The notes below the pieces were generated by a model that was not told where the DNA came from, did not search any database, and was given only the letters and a program-made list of their open reading frames with translations. A DNA stretch of 64,000 bases from an uncultured Saprospiraceae bacterium (GTDB lineage Bacteria > Bacteroidota > Bacteroidia > Chitinophagales > Saprospiraceae): positions 1 to 64,000 of the forward strand of contig CALIAU010000008.1 in the NCBI GenBank assembly GCA_938045585.1, written 5' to 3'. Both the position numbers and the translations under genes were made by a program. Position 1 is the first letter of the stretch, and each line of letters starts with the position of its first letter. Below, piece after piece: positions 1 to 9,869 of this stretch.

Positions 1-1660
1 TTCTGCTCCCACTTCAATCATCTCATTTGTGCTTAAGACAAAGTCGGATACACCATCAAAGGATGCTGTGTTATCCATACCTGAATTTGTTTCCATACCG
101 CCTCCTACATAACTCGCAGTTGAACTCACTACTGTCGCTCCTGCTCCATATTTCAACGTATCTGTCAATGTATAAAAAGCTTTTGCATCTCCCGTACTCG
201 TTACTGTGATGGTATTCTCTATGCTAAATTCATTCGGATTGCCTGTTGGCGTAGCACTACTTGATATGGTCTTTGCTATTTCCACTGCTGGCATTGGTAA
301 TGGTTCGCATACATCTACCACTTCTTCTGGAACGCCACCACTTACTGCAGCACAGTTCAATAAACCTGTGCCTGCTTCGCCTGCCTCCAGACTACAGTCT
401 GCGCTTGTCGTTGTTACACTTAATGGATCTACTGTAAAGACTGTAGTCACCGTCCATTCTTCTTCCGCTCCCACTTCTATCATTTCATCAGTGCTCAAGA
501 CAAAGTCAGATACTCCATCAAAGGATGCTGTGTTATCCATTCCCGAATTCGTCTCCATTCCGCCTCCTATATAACTCGCAGTTGAACTCACTACTGTCGC
601 TCCTGCTCCATACTTCAACGTATCTGTCAGAGTATAAAAGGCTTTTGCAGTTCCTGTATTCGTTACTGTGATTGTATTCTCTATGCTAAACTCATTCGGA
701 TTACCCGTTGGTGTTGCACTACTTGATATGGTCTTTGCTATTTCTACTGCTGGTACTGGGATAGGTTCACATGCATCTGCTACTACTTCTGGAACGCCGC
801 CACTTACTGCTGCACAGTTCAATAAACCTGTGCCTGCTTCGCCCGCATCCAAACTACAGTCTGCACTTGTCGTTGTAACACTTAATGGATCCACCGTAAA
901 GACAGTGGTCACAGTCCATTCTTCTTCCGCTCCCACTTCTATCATTTCATCTGTACTCAAAACAAAATCAGATACGCCATCAAAGGATGCTGTGTTATCC
1001 ATACCCGAATTCGTCTCCATTCCACCGCCTATGTAACTCGCAGTTGAACTCACTACTGTCGCTCCAGCTCCATACTTCAACGTATCTGTCAGAGTATAAA
1101 AGGCTTTTGCGGTTCCAGTATTCGTTACTGTGATTGTATTTTCTATGCTAAACTCATTCGGATTACCCGTTGGTGTAGCACTACTTGATATGGTCTTTGC
1201 TATTTCTACTGCTGGTACTGGAATAGGTTCACATGCATCTGCTACTACTTCTGGAACGCCGCCACTTACTGCTGCACAGTTTAATAAACCTGTGCCTGCT
1301 TCGCCAGCATCGAGACTACAGTCTGCGCTTGTCGTTGTTACACTTAATGGAGCCACTGTAAAGACTACTGATACTGACCACACTTCTGCCGCTCCAGCTG
1401 CGATCGATTCATTTGTAGATAAATTATAATTAGATACGCCATCATAGCTTGCCGTCAGATCAGTTCCACTATTTGTTTCCGTACCTCCTCCAATATATGC
1501 TGCACTTACTGAACCTATAGTTGCTCCTACACCATACTTTAAAGTATCTGACACATCATAATTTGCCGGACCAGTCCCAGCATTTGTAACTGTTATATTA
1601 TAGGTTAAATTAAATTCATTTAGATTTCCTGTTGGACTCGCACTTGAGACAATTGCTTTT
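1..1660 (-). repeat. 462-bp tandem repeat array encoding 154-residue units
   Basis: The same DNA recurs every 462 bp: the block beginning AAACTCATT is at 1150 and 688, with a diverged version (AAATTCATT) at 1612. On the coding (minus) strand the units run approximately 1660-1199, 1198-737, 736-275 and 274-off the edge. The last three are near-identical in DNA. The first differs strongly in its N-terminal half, but its second half (from about 1380 down) matches the others almost exactly. Each unit encodes an ITVTNTGT-type beta domain ending in ACEPIPVPAVEIAK. The high DNA identity suggests recent duplication or ongoing homogenisation. Confidence 0.9.
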
Positions 1661-3657
1661 TCAATGGAAACGTCCGCGAATAATAATTCAACTTCGCATG
1701 CACTCATGCATCCATTTGCATCCTCTACTTCAACGGTATAGACACCAGCTGGCAAAGCAGTTAAGCTAATGGATTCTCCATCAAGAGTTGCGTTTCCTGA
1801 AGAAATAATGGCAGAACCACTATCCAATATATTATATGAGTAAGGGGCTGTGCCATCCGTAAAGACAACATCAAATGCAGCATCTGTATTTGATGGTGAC
1901 GAGGCAGGTATTTCATTTAAAATCTCGCAAGAAGGTAATGCGTTTACAAGCACATCAAAACAACAAGCTGTTTGACATCCATCTTCAGTTGTTATAGTAA
2001 CACAGTATTCACCTGCATCAGCAAGTGTTGCTGATGGAATGCTGTAGGTTGAGCTTGCAACAGATCCGCCAGCAGGGTCTTCCCAACTATAGGTATAAGT
2101 AAAAGCAGGATCAGTTTCTACTTCGACTAGAAGCTCTTCACCAACACAAATTTCTTCTGTTCCAGACATAAGGCAATCGGCAATAGACAGATCAACCATC
2201 TGTTCTTCTGCCACATAAGCAAACCACCAAGTATTCAGTGTATTAAAATTTCCATATCCAGGAGCGGTTCCACCTCCACATGCAACAAAGTTATCCCAGG
2301 TTCTGCATCCTGCTGTTTGGCAATCACAACCTGCTGTACCATCAAGAGGTTGTCCTGTACCAGAAACTGAGTTTATATTAGTATCATCATAGTAGAGTTT
2401 TGTGTCTGAAGGACAACCAGCCGGTCGAACTGTTTCTACACAAAATCCTTCTGACAAATACTCCACATCATAGGCAGCATAATGCTGCACTCCCTGTGTA
2501 AACTGGAACACTGCTGTCACACTTTCTCCAGCCATAAACACACTTCCGTCCCCCTTTATACCATCCCAGAGGATACATTTATCGCCTGCTACATCATAGT
2601 TTTCTAAGAAAAGTACATCGATCCCATCATCAAACATTCCGTTTGTATTAAAATCTAGGTAGGTTTCAACTGTACCAGCCTGTGTTAGATTAAAGTTTAT
2701 ACAATATCCTCCTGGTGCGCAGCTTAATCCAATTACTAATATGTCACCACATTCACCATCTGGAAAACAGATAGGATCCGGTGCACTTAAAAATATTTTA
2801 TGCTCAGCTGAATTTGCAGTTGCATTTTGATTTTCTATCGACTTTCTTTGATCAGCAAGCACACCACTTGTGCCTGGACCATCTGTATCAAAAGCAACAT
2901 TAAATGTCAATCCTCTAAGTCCTGAACCTGCAAAATCAATCTGTGAAACAAAACCATCAGACGTATAACTAAATAATGTTCCGTTGAATGGTCTTTGAAA
3001 AAAGTTACAGAACTCGCCAGCAGGTAAACCATCTGGAGGCGTTCTGAATGACCAATTCTGAGAATATACTCGTCCAGTTTCAAGAGCTCCAGTTGCAGGA
3101 TTGCCTACTGTAAAATCCCATAAAGGAATATACGAGGTACCTTGAAATTCAATCCAATATTCACCCGGAGTAGGCGGGCAATAAGTGTATATAAGTTCTC
3201 CACCACTTGTTTCTGTAACTTCATAACCACCTGCTACCCCTAAATCTGTAGGACCAGCAGCTTCGTTCCATGAAGAAACATTTTGGTTTGCACTATTTAT
3301 AGCAAACGGTCCATGCACAGGTGTTCCTGCTGCATTTACCAGTCTAAAATTATAAGCATCATTAAAGTTTGTTGTTACTGATGAAGACGATCCAGAAGAA
3401 AGTCCCAAGTAAATACATTCTCCAGCTTTAACTGTAATGGAGATGCCACTTGTTGTATTTGCTGAACCATAGGCAGCAAAGTTTCCGAAATTATTATCAT
3501 CGATATTCAGCCAGACAACATCTGAACTTGCTGGAGCAGCGTTGGTAACGCCATCTGCATGAAGAAGATTATAATTAGAGAAAGTTAAAGTGATAAGTAA
3601 TAAGGTCCATATACACGTACGTAGGGTACGCTTTGGTGTTTCATTCTCAAAGTTCAT
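1..3657 (-). CDS. Giant secreted repeat protein, N-terminal part (gene runs off the left edge)
   Basis: The minus frame stays open from an ATG at 3655-3657 to base 1, giving 1219 codons with no stop, so the C-terminus lies outside the window. Residues 1 to about 35 form a long signal peptide with a hydrophobic stretch (WTLLLITLTFSN). The next roughly 470 residues are beta-rich with paired cysteines. Around residues 550-660 come two Ig-like/SprB-type domains (TACCFDVLV and GCMSACEVELL). From about residue 665 to the edge the protein consists of 154-residue tandem units that begin near SASPTGN or SATPTGN and contain ITVTNTGT, a conserved-repeat/DUF11-like signature. The likely role is a surface or released adhesin of a gliding or T9SS-carrying bacterium. 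A C-terminal sorting domain would be expected beyond the edge but cannot be seen. The start is chosen because the signal peptide follows it directly. Family assignment of the repeats is by eye. Confidence 0.8.
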   Translation of the reverse strand, partial: MNFENETPKRTLRTCIWTLLLITLTFSNYNLLHADGVTNAAPASSDVVWLNIDDNNFGNFAAYGSANTTSGISITVKAGECIYLGLSSGSSSSVTTNFNDAYNFRLVNAAGTPVHGPFAINSANQNVSSWNEAAGPTDLGVAGGYEVTETSGGELIYTYCPPTPGEYWIEFQGTSYIPLWDFTVGNPATGALETGRVYSQNWSFRTPPDGLPAGEFCNFFQRPFNGTLFSYTSDGFVSQIDFAGSGLRGLTFNVAFDTDGPGTSGVLADQRKSIENQNATANSAEHKIFLSAPDPICFPDGECGDILVIGLSCAPGGYCINFNLTQAGTVETYLDFNTNGMFDDGIDVLFLENYDVAGDKCILWDGIKGDGSVFMAGESVTAVFQFTQGVQHYAAYDVEYLSEGFCVETVRPAGCPSDTKLYYDDTNINSVSGTGQPLDGTAGCDCQTAGCRTWDNFVACGGGTAPGYGNFNTLNTWWFAYVAEEQMVDLSIADCLMSGTEEICVGEELLVEVETDPAFTYTYSWEDPAGGSVASSTYSIPSATLADAGEYCVTITTEDGCQTACCFDVLVNALPSCEILNEIPASSPSNTDAAFDVVFTDGTAPYSYNILDSGSAIISSGNATLDGESISLTALPAGVYTVEVEDANGCMSACEVELLFADVSIEKAIVSSASPTGNLNEFNLTYNITVTNAGTGPANYDVSDTLKYGVGATIGSVSAAYIGGGTETNSGTDLTASYDGVSNYNLSTNESIAAGAAEVWSVSVVFTVAPLSVTTTSADCSLDAGEAGTGLLNCAAVSGGVPEVVADACEPIPVPAVEIAKTISSSATPTGNPNEFSIENTITVTNTGTAKAFYTLTDTLKYGAGATVVSSTASYIGGGMETNSGMDNTASFDGVSDFVLSTDEMIEVGAEEEWTVTTVFTVDPLSVTTTSADCSLDAGEAGTGLLNCAAVSGGVPEVVADACEPIPVPAVEIAKTISSSATPTGNPNEFSIENTITVTNTGTAKAFYTLTDTLKYGAGATVVSSTASYIGGGMETNSGMDNTASFDGVSDFVLSTDEMIEVGAEEEWTVTTVFTVDPLSVTTTSADCSLEAGEAGTGLLNCAAVSGGVPEEVVDVCEPLPMPAVEIAKTISSSATPTGNPNEFSIENTITVTSTGDAKAFYTLTDTLKYGAGATVVSSTASYVGGGMETNSGMDNTASFDGVSDFVLSTNEMIEVGAE

Positions 3658-4138
3658 TATAAAGGTATTATCAATTCTTTGTACCAGTTTTTAATCCAGA
3701 TTAGCAGTTGCTTATTGGTACTTCAAGCAGCTGACATCATTAAGACCCAAAAATTTTATTAAGCCACTAATAGAAATGTAGTTTATTATACATTTATATA
3801 TATTACATATATTATCAACTGATTATATAGATTTTACATATTATATATTTAACACATATGGTTAAAAAAAATTATAATTTAACTTTTAGTAGAATTTGAC
3901 TCATTTGTTCAAAATCGACGACTCACCCTAGATATACGACTGATTATAAATACTTTATATATATATAATTGTATAGATATATATTTTATCAATGTCGGTT
4001 TACTTACAAATTAAAAAACGTCTAAATCAATAGACAGTTAACTCAAATAGTGCTCAGTAAGTTTCGTACTTTACACCTGAAAGAAGTTATGATGATGTTT
4101 GCATTCAGGTCACAGAACCTTCTTAAAACCAATGACTT
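3658..4138. other. Very AT-rich divergent intergenic region (481 bp)
   Basis: This stretch separates the minus-strand repeat protein from the plus-strand acyl-CoA dehydrogenase. It is extremely AT-rich, with runs of TATATA around 3790-3850 and 3955-3985. It must hold both promoters, but I could not pick out a convincing -33/-7 pair. I see no RNA gene and no coding frame in it. Confidence 0.6.
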
Positions 4139-5650
4139 ATGGAAATAGACATGCAATATCAGGTAAAACCATTTCAAGAATTTATATCAGAATTCAAGAC
4201 TACCCTTTCTGAATTGTTTAAAGAAAGAAATGCCAATCCAGAAGAAATTATTACCCGTAGCTACTCGCCTGAAATGCTTTCCAAAATTATGGCGCATAAA
4301 CCTTTGTCTGTCGCTATCCCTCAGGAGTATGGTGGACGAGGACTGCACGTAAAAGAATGCCTAGCCTTATTAGAAGCAGCATCTTATGAGTCGATTTCGC
4401 TCACTCTTATCTTTGGGATTAATTTTGCATTATACCTAGAGCCATTGGCTAAGTATGGCCATCATGTAAATAAGGAGCCAATCTATAAGCGTTTTTTAGA
4501 AGAAGGTAAGATGGGAGGATTAATGATTTCAGAGCCTTTGTATGGAAGTGATGCTCTGAGTATGCAAACATCGCATGAAAAGGAAGGAAGTAACTATAAA
4601 ATCCAAGGGACAAAACATTGGCAGGGACTTACTGGCATGGCGGATTTTTGGCTTGTTGCATCGAGAGGAAAAACATCGAAAGGAGATTTAGGGAGAGACA
4701 TTAGTCTGTTCCATGTAGATGTCCAACAAAAAGATCAAAATATAACTGTGGAAGAGTACTATAATAATTATGGACTCTATCCTATTCCTTACGGAAAAAA
4801 TAAAATTGATGTACGCGCTCCTGAAGAAAACTTATTAGTACCAGAAACTACAGGTATTAAGATGCTGATGGATACTTTGCATAGAAGTAGAATGCAATTC
4901 CCTGGCATGGCAATGGGCTTCTTAAAAAGAGCAACTGAGGAGGCAAGTAAATACTGTAATGAACGTCTGGTAAGAGGAAATTCCCTTTTGCAATTTGATA
5001 AGGTAAATCATCAGATTGCCGAATTACAAAACGCTTGTACAATCTGTGCAGCCATGTGCTATCGGAGTGCGCTTACGAGTGGCTACAAAGAAGATCTTGC
5101 TTTATTTGGTGTAGAAGCAAATACCATAAAAGCTTCTGTTACAGATCTAATGCAACAGACCGCACAAACACTAACACAGCTGCAAGGAGGAAATGGTTAT
5201 AAAATTGAAAATCTAGGAGCTCGTGCTATCATGGATTCAAGACCATTTCAAATATTTGAAGGACCAAATGAAATGCTGTTTTCTCAAATTTCTGAAGGGT
5301 TTACCAAAACAATGACCCGTCAGAAAAACACAAATTTATTCGATTACCTTTCTGAACATGAACTATGTGCACAATCTGCCAGTCTTTTTAAAGAGGAATT
5401 AAATTTCCATGCAGATAGAACAATTCCTCAAAGAAAACATGTTGTCTTAGGTCGGATTATTGCAAAAGTGATAATTGCCAACTATGTTATGGAATTAGGT
5501 AATCAAGGCTATGCGAACGGACTCATCAGTAACTGTATTGCGGGCTTGAAATCAGATGTCAAAACTCTAGTAAGTACTTTCAATGCTTCAGAACAAATTA
5601 TGCCTGTAGAGCATCCTTCAAAGGATGCGTCGTGGTTTGACTTAGTCTAA
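4139..5650 (+). CDS. Acyl-CoA dehydrogenase family protein
   Basis: This 503-residue flavoprotein should oxidise an acyl-CoA to its 2,3-enoyl-CoA and pass electrons to an electron-transfer flavoprotein in the cytoplasm. An N-terminal helical domain carries PQEYGGRGL, the central beta domain has MISEPLYGSDALSM and KIQGTKHWQG, and the C-terminal helical domain contains LQGGNGY and IFEGPNEM. The Glu in the last motif (about residue 374) is at the usual catalytic-base position. It is longer than the usual 380-residue enzymes by an extra C-terminal region of about 110 residues. The ATG at 4139 is the first in frame, and a second at 4151 is equally possible. The substrate is not predictable. It is monocistronic and convergent with hutI. 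Confidence 0.85.
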   Translation: MEIDMQYQVKPFQEFISEFKTTLSELFKERNANPEEIITRSYSPEMLSKIMAHKPLSVAIPQEYGGRGLHVKECLALLEAASYESISLTLIFGINFALYLEPLAKYGHHVNKEPIYKRFLEEGKMGGLMISEPLYGSDALSMQTSHEKEGSNYKIQGTKHWQGLTGMADFWLVASRGKTSKGDLGRDISLFHVDVQQKDQNITVEEYYNNYGLYPIPYGKNKIDVRAPEENLLVPETTGIKMLMDTLHRSRMQFPGMAMGFLKRATEEASKYCNERLVRGNSLLQFDKVNHQIAELQNACTICAAMCYRSALTSGYKEDLALFGVEANTIKASVTDLMQQTAQTLTQLQGGNGYKIENLGARAIMDSRPFQIFEGPNEMLFSQISEGFTKTMTRQKNTNLFDYLSEHELCAQSASLFKEELNFHADRTIPQRKHVVLGRIIAKVIIANYVMELGNQGYANGLISNCIAGLKSDVKTLVSTFNASEQIMPVEHPSKDASWFDLV

Positions 5651-5659
5651 AGAAAGACG

Positions 5660-6895
5660 CTAGATTTTTTTACCATTCACAAACACTTCATCAATCTGGG
5701 GTGCTCCAAATGAGTATGGAATAAATCCATAGGAATGCATCGGTTTTGTCATGATCAAGTTGGCGCGCTTCCCTCGTGTAATTGACCCCACTTCCCTTTC
5801 CAAGCCCATTGCATAGGCACCATTCAAGGTTGCAGCATTAATTGCCTCCTCAGGTGTCATCTTCATTTTAATACAGGACTCAGAAACAATAAAATTCATA
5901 TTCCCCGAGGGAGAAGAACCTGGATTGTAATCTGTTGCCAAGGCGAGTGGCAAACCGGCTGATATAATTTTCCTAGCAGGCGTATAAGGGATATTTATGA
6001 AGTGTGAACATCCCGGCAATGCTACTGGCATAGTTGTGCTGCCCTTTAATGCTTTGATATCTTTTGGAGTCATTACTTCTAAATGATCTACCGAAAGTGC
6101 ATTATACTTAACTCCCAATGCTACCCCTCCAATTGCATTAAATTGATTAACATGAATCTTTGCACGCAATCCATATCTTTTGCCTGCTTTCAAAATTTTC
6201 TCTGTGTCTTTGAGGTTAAAATATCCTTTTTCACAAAATACATCCACATAATCTGCCAAGCCCTGTTTTGCGATAAGCGGCATTAGTTTTTTTATGAGAA
6301 GCTGTAAATATCCTTCTTTGTTCTTTTTAAACTGCAGAGGTAAGGCATGTGCTCCTAGAAAACTAGCTTTAATTGGGATCGTATAATTTTTTTTCAATTT
6401 TTTTATTACACGCAGCATTTTTATTTCGGCTTCAACTGTAAGACCATATCCAGATTTTATTTCAATGGCACCTGTACCTAAGCGCATTACTTCTTCTAAA
6501 CGTTCTTTGCTTTCGCTATAAATTTGTTGTTCAGTAGCAGCTTGAAGTTTTTTAGCAGAATTAAGAATACCACCACCCTTCTTTGCAATTTCTTGGTAGC
6601 TTAATCCCTTAATGCGGTCTACAAATTCACCTTCTCTATTTCCTACATAAACTATATGCGTATGTGAATCACACCAACTGGGAAGAATCATTTTATCACT
6701 CGCATCGATGACTTCTACCTTATTAAAATTTGGTAGATTATCCATACTGCCAAAGTCAGCAATTCTACCATTTTCGATGAGAAGATAGGCATTTTTAATA
6801 GTAGGTAGTATCGCCATATCTGCTCCTATGACCCTGCGCACTCCTTCAGTTCGTACCTGAAGCAATTCCTTTATATTTTCAAATAATAATTTCAT
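5660..6895 (-). CDS. hutI: Imidazolonepropionase
   Basis: HutI hydrolyses 4-imidazolone-5-propionate to N-formimino-L-glutamate, the third step of histidine degradation in the cytoplasm. The 411-residue protein shows the amidohydrolase metal motif DSHTH near residue 82, followed by the family block GNREGEFVDRIKG, then KSGYGL and GAHALP. Further blocks are HVNQFNAIGG, SVDHLEVMT, ALATDYNPGSSPSGN and a C-terminal GSITRGKRANLIM. Length is normal for HutI. It ends 9 bp from the convergent acyl-CoA dehydrogenase stop. The next gene upstream is an AhpD-like protein 17 bp away, so they may share a transcript. Other hut genes are not in this window. Confidence 0.93.
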   Translation of the reverse strand: MKLLFENIKELLQVRTEGVRRVIGADMAILPTIKNAYLLIENGRIADFGSMDNLPNFNKVEVIDASDKMILPSWCDSHTHIVYVGNREGEFVDRIKGLSYQEIAKKGGGILNSAKKLQAATEQQIYSESKERLEEVMRLGTGAIEIKSGYGLTVEAEIKMLRVIKKLKKNYTIPIKASFLGAHALPLQFKKNKEGYLQLLIKKLMPLIAKQGLADYVDVFCEKGYFNLKDTEKILKAGKRYGLRAKIHVNQFNAIGGVALGVKYNALSVDHLEVMTPKDIKALKGSTTMPVALPGCSHFINIPYTPARKIISAGLPLALATDYNPGSSPSGNMNFIVSESCIKMKMTPEEAINAATLNGAYAMGLEREVGSITRGKRANLIMTKPMHSYGFIPYSFGAPQIDEVFVNGKKI

Positions 6896-6912
6896 AATTT
6901 AAATTCATAGGA

Positions 6913-7515
6913 TTAATTATGCGACCAATCCTCCTCTTGATCAGAGCTAGGGGACAAACCAATATTATTTTCTTCTAAATGAATTCCTAAACCCACCACC
7001 ATACGGTTTACATAATTGAAATAGCAACTCACTTGGTTTAATTCCAGAATTTCACCATCACTAAATCCTACTTCCCTTAAGGCAACGATATCTTCTTCTG
7101 TAATCTCTGCATGATTAGAGGTCAACTTGACTGCATAGTTAATACCTAGCGCTAAATTCTCAGGAAAGATTGTATCAAAATCTTGTGCTTCAATGGCTGC
7201 GATAATTGCATTATAATGCTCTTCTGATTCTACATTTTTTTTAATACCTACACTGTGGTGTACAGCACAATATTCACAATCATTTATTAAACTAATGTAA
7301 GTCCCTATCGTTTCCAAATACCACTTTGGCAGTGTATTAGAACCATGATGCAATACCGCTTTATATAATGCCATATGTCCTTCTAAGGTATGCGGACGTA
7401 AACTATGTCCAGCAAGCACATTATCGATATGATTGTTTGGTCCACTCACCTTGCCATAGAGGCGTTTTAATTTTCCAGTCGCCTCTTGGTATTTGAAAGT
7501 TTTTATGTAGGTCAA
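6913..7515 (-). CDS. AhpD-like / carboxymuconolactone decarboxylase-family protein
   Basis: This 200-residue helical protein is of the AhpD-like superfamily, which includes alkylhydroperoxidases with a thiol pair. The redox motif is visible as C80-E-Y-C83-A-V-H-H87, followed by a helix (YNAIIAAIEAQDF). The C-terminal block LELNQVSCYFNYVNRMVVGLGI is typical of peroxidase-related members of about 190-200 residues. The likely role is a cytoplasmic peroxide- or disulfide-linked reductase, but the partner is unknown. It precedes hutI on the same strand. The frame of the divergent membrane protein overlaps its start only if an unlikely early start is used. Confidence 0.8.
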   Translation of the reverse strand: MTYIKTFKYQEATGKLKRLYGKVSGPNNHIDNVLAGHSLRPHTLEGHMALYKAVLHHGSNTLPKWYLETIGTYISLINDCEYCAVHHSVGIKKNVESEEHYNAIIAAIEAQDFDTIFPENLALGINYAVKLTSNHAEITEEDIVALREVGFSDGEILELNQVSCYFNYVNRMVVGLGIHLEENNIGLSPSSDQEEDWSHN

Positions 7516-7587
7516 GATGTATACTTTTGGGTAACGTTCAATAATAAAAACAAATTAAAGGTTTTAGTCGGAGATAAGAAAGGAAGC

Positions 7588-8301
7588 ATGAAATTGCTTT
7601 TAAAATTACTATTTTTAAAAATGGCGACCAGTGGTATGAAAACTTCCAGCAATGCATTAATTATGTCCTACCTTTCTTTGCGCATAGTTGTAGGTATTCT
7701 AGGAATCATACTACCCATAGTGCTTTTCATTGGAACTCGACTAATCTTCAACTGTAGCCATGTCCAAGAATCCATTAGTGCGTATTATCACACTGGCATG
7801 CGTGATGCGTTTGTAGGTATTATTTCTGCCATAGCTGTTTTTCTTTTTACATACAAAGGGTATGACCGTACAGATGATATCGCTGGAAATTGTGCTAGTG
7901 TTTTTGCAGTTGGGGTAGGATTTTTCCCATCCTCTTATTTTGGCTTAAAAACAACTTGTATTCAGCATCATATTGATAATGGAATTTTTGATGTGCTCCA
8001 TTTGATTTCAGCAGCCCTGCTCTTTTTAATCTTGGCCTATTTCAGTTTCTTTTTATTTACGAAGACAAAAGGAGATCCTACGGAGCAAAAGTTAAAACGT
8101 AATCTAATTTATCGAGTCTGTGGTATTTTAATATTAGTATGCATTTTAGCTATTGCACTATATGTACTATACCTAAGAGGTAGGTTTCCTTATCTGATGA
8201 ATTTACGTCCCATATTCTGGTTAGAATCGATTGCTTTATGGGCTTTTGGGTTTTCTTGGTTAACAAAAGGAGAGATGATTTTAAAAGACCTAGAACGATA
8301 A
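7588..8301 (+). CDS. Multi-pass membrane protein, unknown function
   Basis: A protein of about 237 residues with roughly six hydrophobic segments, including LRIVVGILGIILPIVLFIG, DAFVGIISAIAVFLFTYKG, VLHLISAALLFLILAYFSFF and YRVCGILILVCILAIALYVLYL. A polar loop holds ESISAYYHTGMRD, which looks conserved and might face a ligand. I do not recognise a characterised function. The frame is open from 7486, but the ATG at 7588 is preferred because AAGAAAGGA lies just before it and because the earlier start would overlap the divergent AhpD-like gene. Met codons at 7621 and 7636 are alternatives. It stands alone, with 280 bp of non-coding DNA after it. Confidence 0.65.
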   Translation: MKLLLKLLFLKMATSGMKTSSNALIMSYLSLRIVVGILGIILPIVLFIGTRLIFNCSHVQESISAYYHTGMRDAFVGIISAIAVFLFTYKGYDRTDDIAGNCASVFAVGVGFFPSSYFGLKTTCIQHHIDNGIFDVLHLISAALLFLILAYFSFFLFTKTKGDPTEQKLKRNLIYRVCGILILVCILAIALYVLYLRGRFPYLMNLRPIFWLESIALWAFGFSWLTKGEMILKDLER

Positions 8302-8581
8302 AATTAACTCTGAGTTAGTTTATACTCACTTATTTTATTAAAACAGGGTAGAAAAAAGCTTCTATTATAGGTCTATTCATACGTCTTAAAATACAAGAAA
8401 ATGAGCCTTTTATGGGAGAAGAACTCCAATTAGAACTAAATAGGGAACTAAAATCTAGATTATTGTATTAAAAATATCAGAAATACGACATTACTAAGAT
8501 TATTGGCTTAGTTTTATAGTATCGGAAGGTTATAGCTTTAGCTTTCTTTTTATTATTTATTATACACATTAAACTTTATTT

Positions 8582-8950
8582 ATGAACATTTTTGTAGCTA
8601 AGTTGAACTATGACACTGACAGCTCAACATTACAATCAGCCTTTGAACAGTATGGTCAGGTTGATTCGGTAAAAATTATTATGGACAAATTCACTGGAAA
8701 GTCAAAAGGATTTGGATTTGTAGAAATGCCTAACGATGACGAAGGACAGGGAGCAATCGACGGATTGAACGACACGGAGATGGATGGCAGAAACATCGTT
8801 GTTAAGAAAGCTGAACCAAGAGAGAGAAGAGATAACCGCGGAGGCGGTGGTGGAGGATACCGCGGAGGCGGTGGTGGCGGAAACCGCGGAGGCGGTGGAG
8901 GTTATGACAGAAATCGCGGCGGAGGCGGCGGTTATGACAAAAGATATTAA
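8582..8950 (+). CDS. Glycine-rich RNA-binding protein with one RRM
   Basis: This 122-residue protein has a single N-terminal RNA recognition motif (residues 1-77). RNP2 is IFVAKL (3-8) and RNP1 is KGFGFVEM (42-49). A low-complexity tail of RGG and YRGGGGGG repeats follows (83-122). Such proteins bind single-stranded RNA and in bacteria often rise in the cold or under stress. The tail probably adds nonspecific RNA contacts. A long AT-rich leader precedes it and a strong intrinsic terminator follows 25 bp after the stop, so it is a single-gene transcript. Confidence 0.92.
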   Translation: MNIFVAKLNYDTDSSTLQSAFEQYGQVDSVKIIMDKFTGKSKGFGFVEMPNDDEGQGAIDGLNDTEMDGRNIVVKKAEPRERRDNRGGGGGGYRGGGGGGNRGGGGGYDRNRGGGGGYDKRY

Positions 8951-8974
8951 GATCTAATCAAAATATTTACCGAC

Positions 8975-9006
8975 TGGGTTCCTAATTATTTAGGAACCCA
9001 TTTTTT
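8975..9006 (+). terminator. Intrinsic terminator of the RRM gene
   Basis: A perfect 10-bp stem TGGGTTCCTA (8975-8984) pairs with TAGGAACCCA (8991-9000) around a 6-nt loop and is followed at once by six T residues. It lies 25 bp after the RRM gene stop. Confidence 0.92.
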
Positions 9007-9054
9007 ATTCTTCAATTTGGTGGCGTTACATTCTACTATCAATATCTTTACTCC

Positions 9055-9765
9055 ATGTCTGATGACTCTATAAGTATAAACAAATATGTAAGTTCTACTG
9101 GCTTGTGTTCTCGTCGAGAAGCAGATAGATGGATTGAAGAGGGACGCGTTCAAATCAATGGAAAAGATGCAAAAAAAGGAAATAGGGTCCTCCCCCATGA
9201 TCAGGTTATAGTGGATGGTCAAATTATTTCAAAGAAACCAAAGTTAGTGTACCTAGCTTTTAACAAACCAAAGGGAATTACTTGTACGACTGACCAGAAT
9301 GACCCAAGCAACATTATTGATTTCATCGATTATCAAAAAAGAATTTTTCCTGTAGGTCGACTAGATAAGGATTCTACTGGGCTTATTTTGATGACCAATG
9401 ATGGAAATATTGTCAATCAAATTTTACGGGCTGAAAATGAAAATGAGAAGGAATATATCGTCAGGGTGCACAGAGCGATCGATGGAGAATTTATTCAAAA
9501 AATGTCCAATGGAATATACATACTAGGTAAAAAGACTAAAAAATGTAAAGTGGAGCGCTTGTCCAAACATGATTTTAAAATCACCTTGACACAGGGCTTA
9601 AACAGACAAATTCGTAGAATGTGTAATGCCTTAGATTACAAAGTGACCTGGTTAAGCCGCGTGCGGGTTATGAATATAACAATTGATAATTTAGCAGCTG
9701 GTAAGTGGCGCTATCTAAGCAAAACGGAGATTAAAGAATTAGAAAATAAAATTACAAGACGATAG
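9055..9765 (+). CDS. rluF: 23S rRNA pseudouridine synthase, RluF type
   Basis: The 236-residue enzyme converts a specific uridine of 23S rRNA to pseudouridine. An N-terminal S4 RNA-binding domain (SINKYVSSTGLCSRREADRWI) occupies residues 7-60. The RsuA/RluB/E/F catalytic core follows, with GRLDKDSTGLILMTNDG (D104 as catalytic Asp). The block QGLNRQIRRMCNALDY (about 180) is characteristic of RluF. The length matches RluF rather than the longer RluB. It starts 48 bp after the upstream terminator, so it has its own promoter. Confidence 0.9.
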   Translation: MSDDSISINKYVSSTGLCSRREADRWIEEGRVQINGKDAKKGNRVLPHDQVIVDGQIISKKPKLVYLAFNKPKGITCTTDQNDPSNIIDFIDYQKRIFPVGRLDKDSTGLILMTNDGNIVNQILRAENENEKEYIVRVHRAIDGEFIQKMSNGIYILGKKTKKCKVERLSKHDFKITLTQGLNRQIRRMCNALDYKVTWLSRVRVMNITIDNLAAGKWRYLSKTEIKELENKITRR

Positions 9766-9869
9766 AACCTTCTATACAAATAGAAACAGTTGCTGGTTTT
9801 GAACATTTACTTTTATCTAAAGAGCGATACTGGAATTTAGATACATTCAAAATCAATCCGCTGCGTCGT

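Noticed and set aside
206-1429. Three plus-strand frames of about 100-122 codons repeating every 462 bp
   Set aside because: They are antisense to the large minus-strand repeat protein, have no start signals, and repeat only because the underlying DNA repeats.
8349-8471. Short frame ending NRELKSRLLY between the membrane protein and the RRM gene
   Set aside because: About 40 codons with only an internal ATG and no ribosome site. It could be a gene remnant, but nothing recognisable remains.
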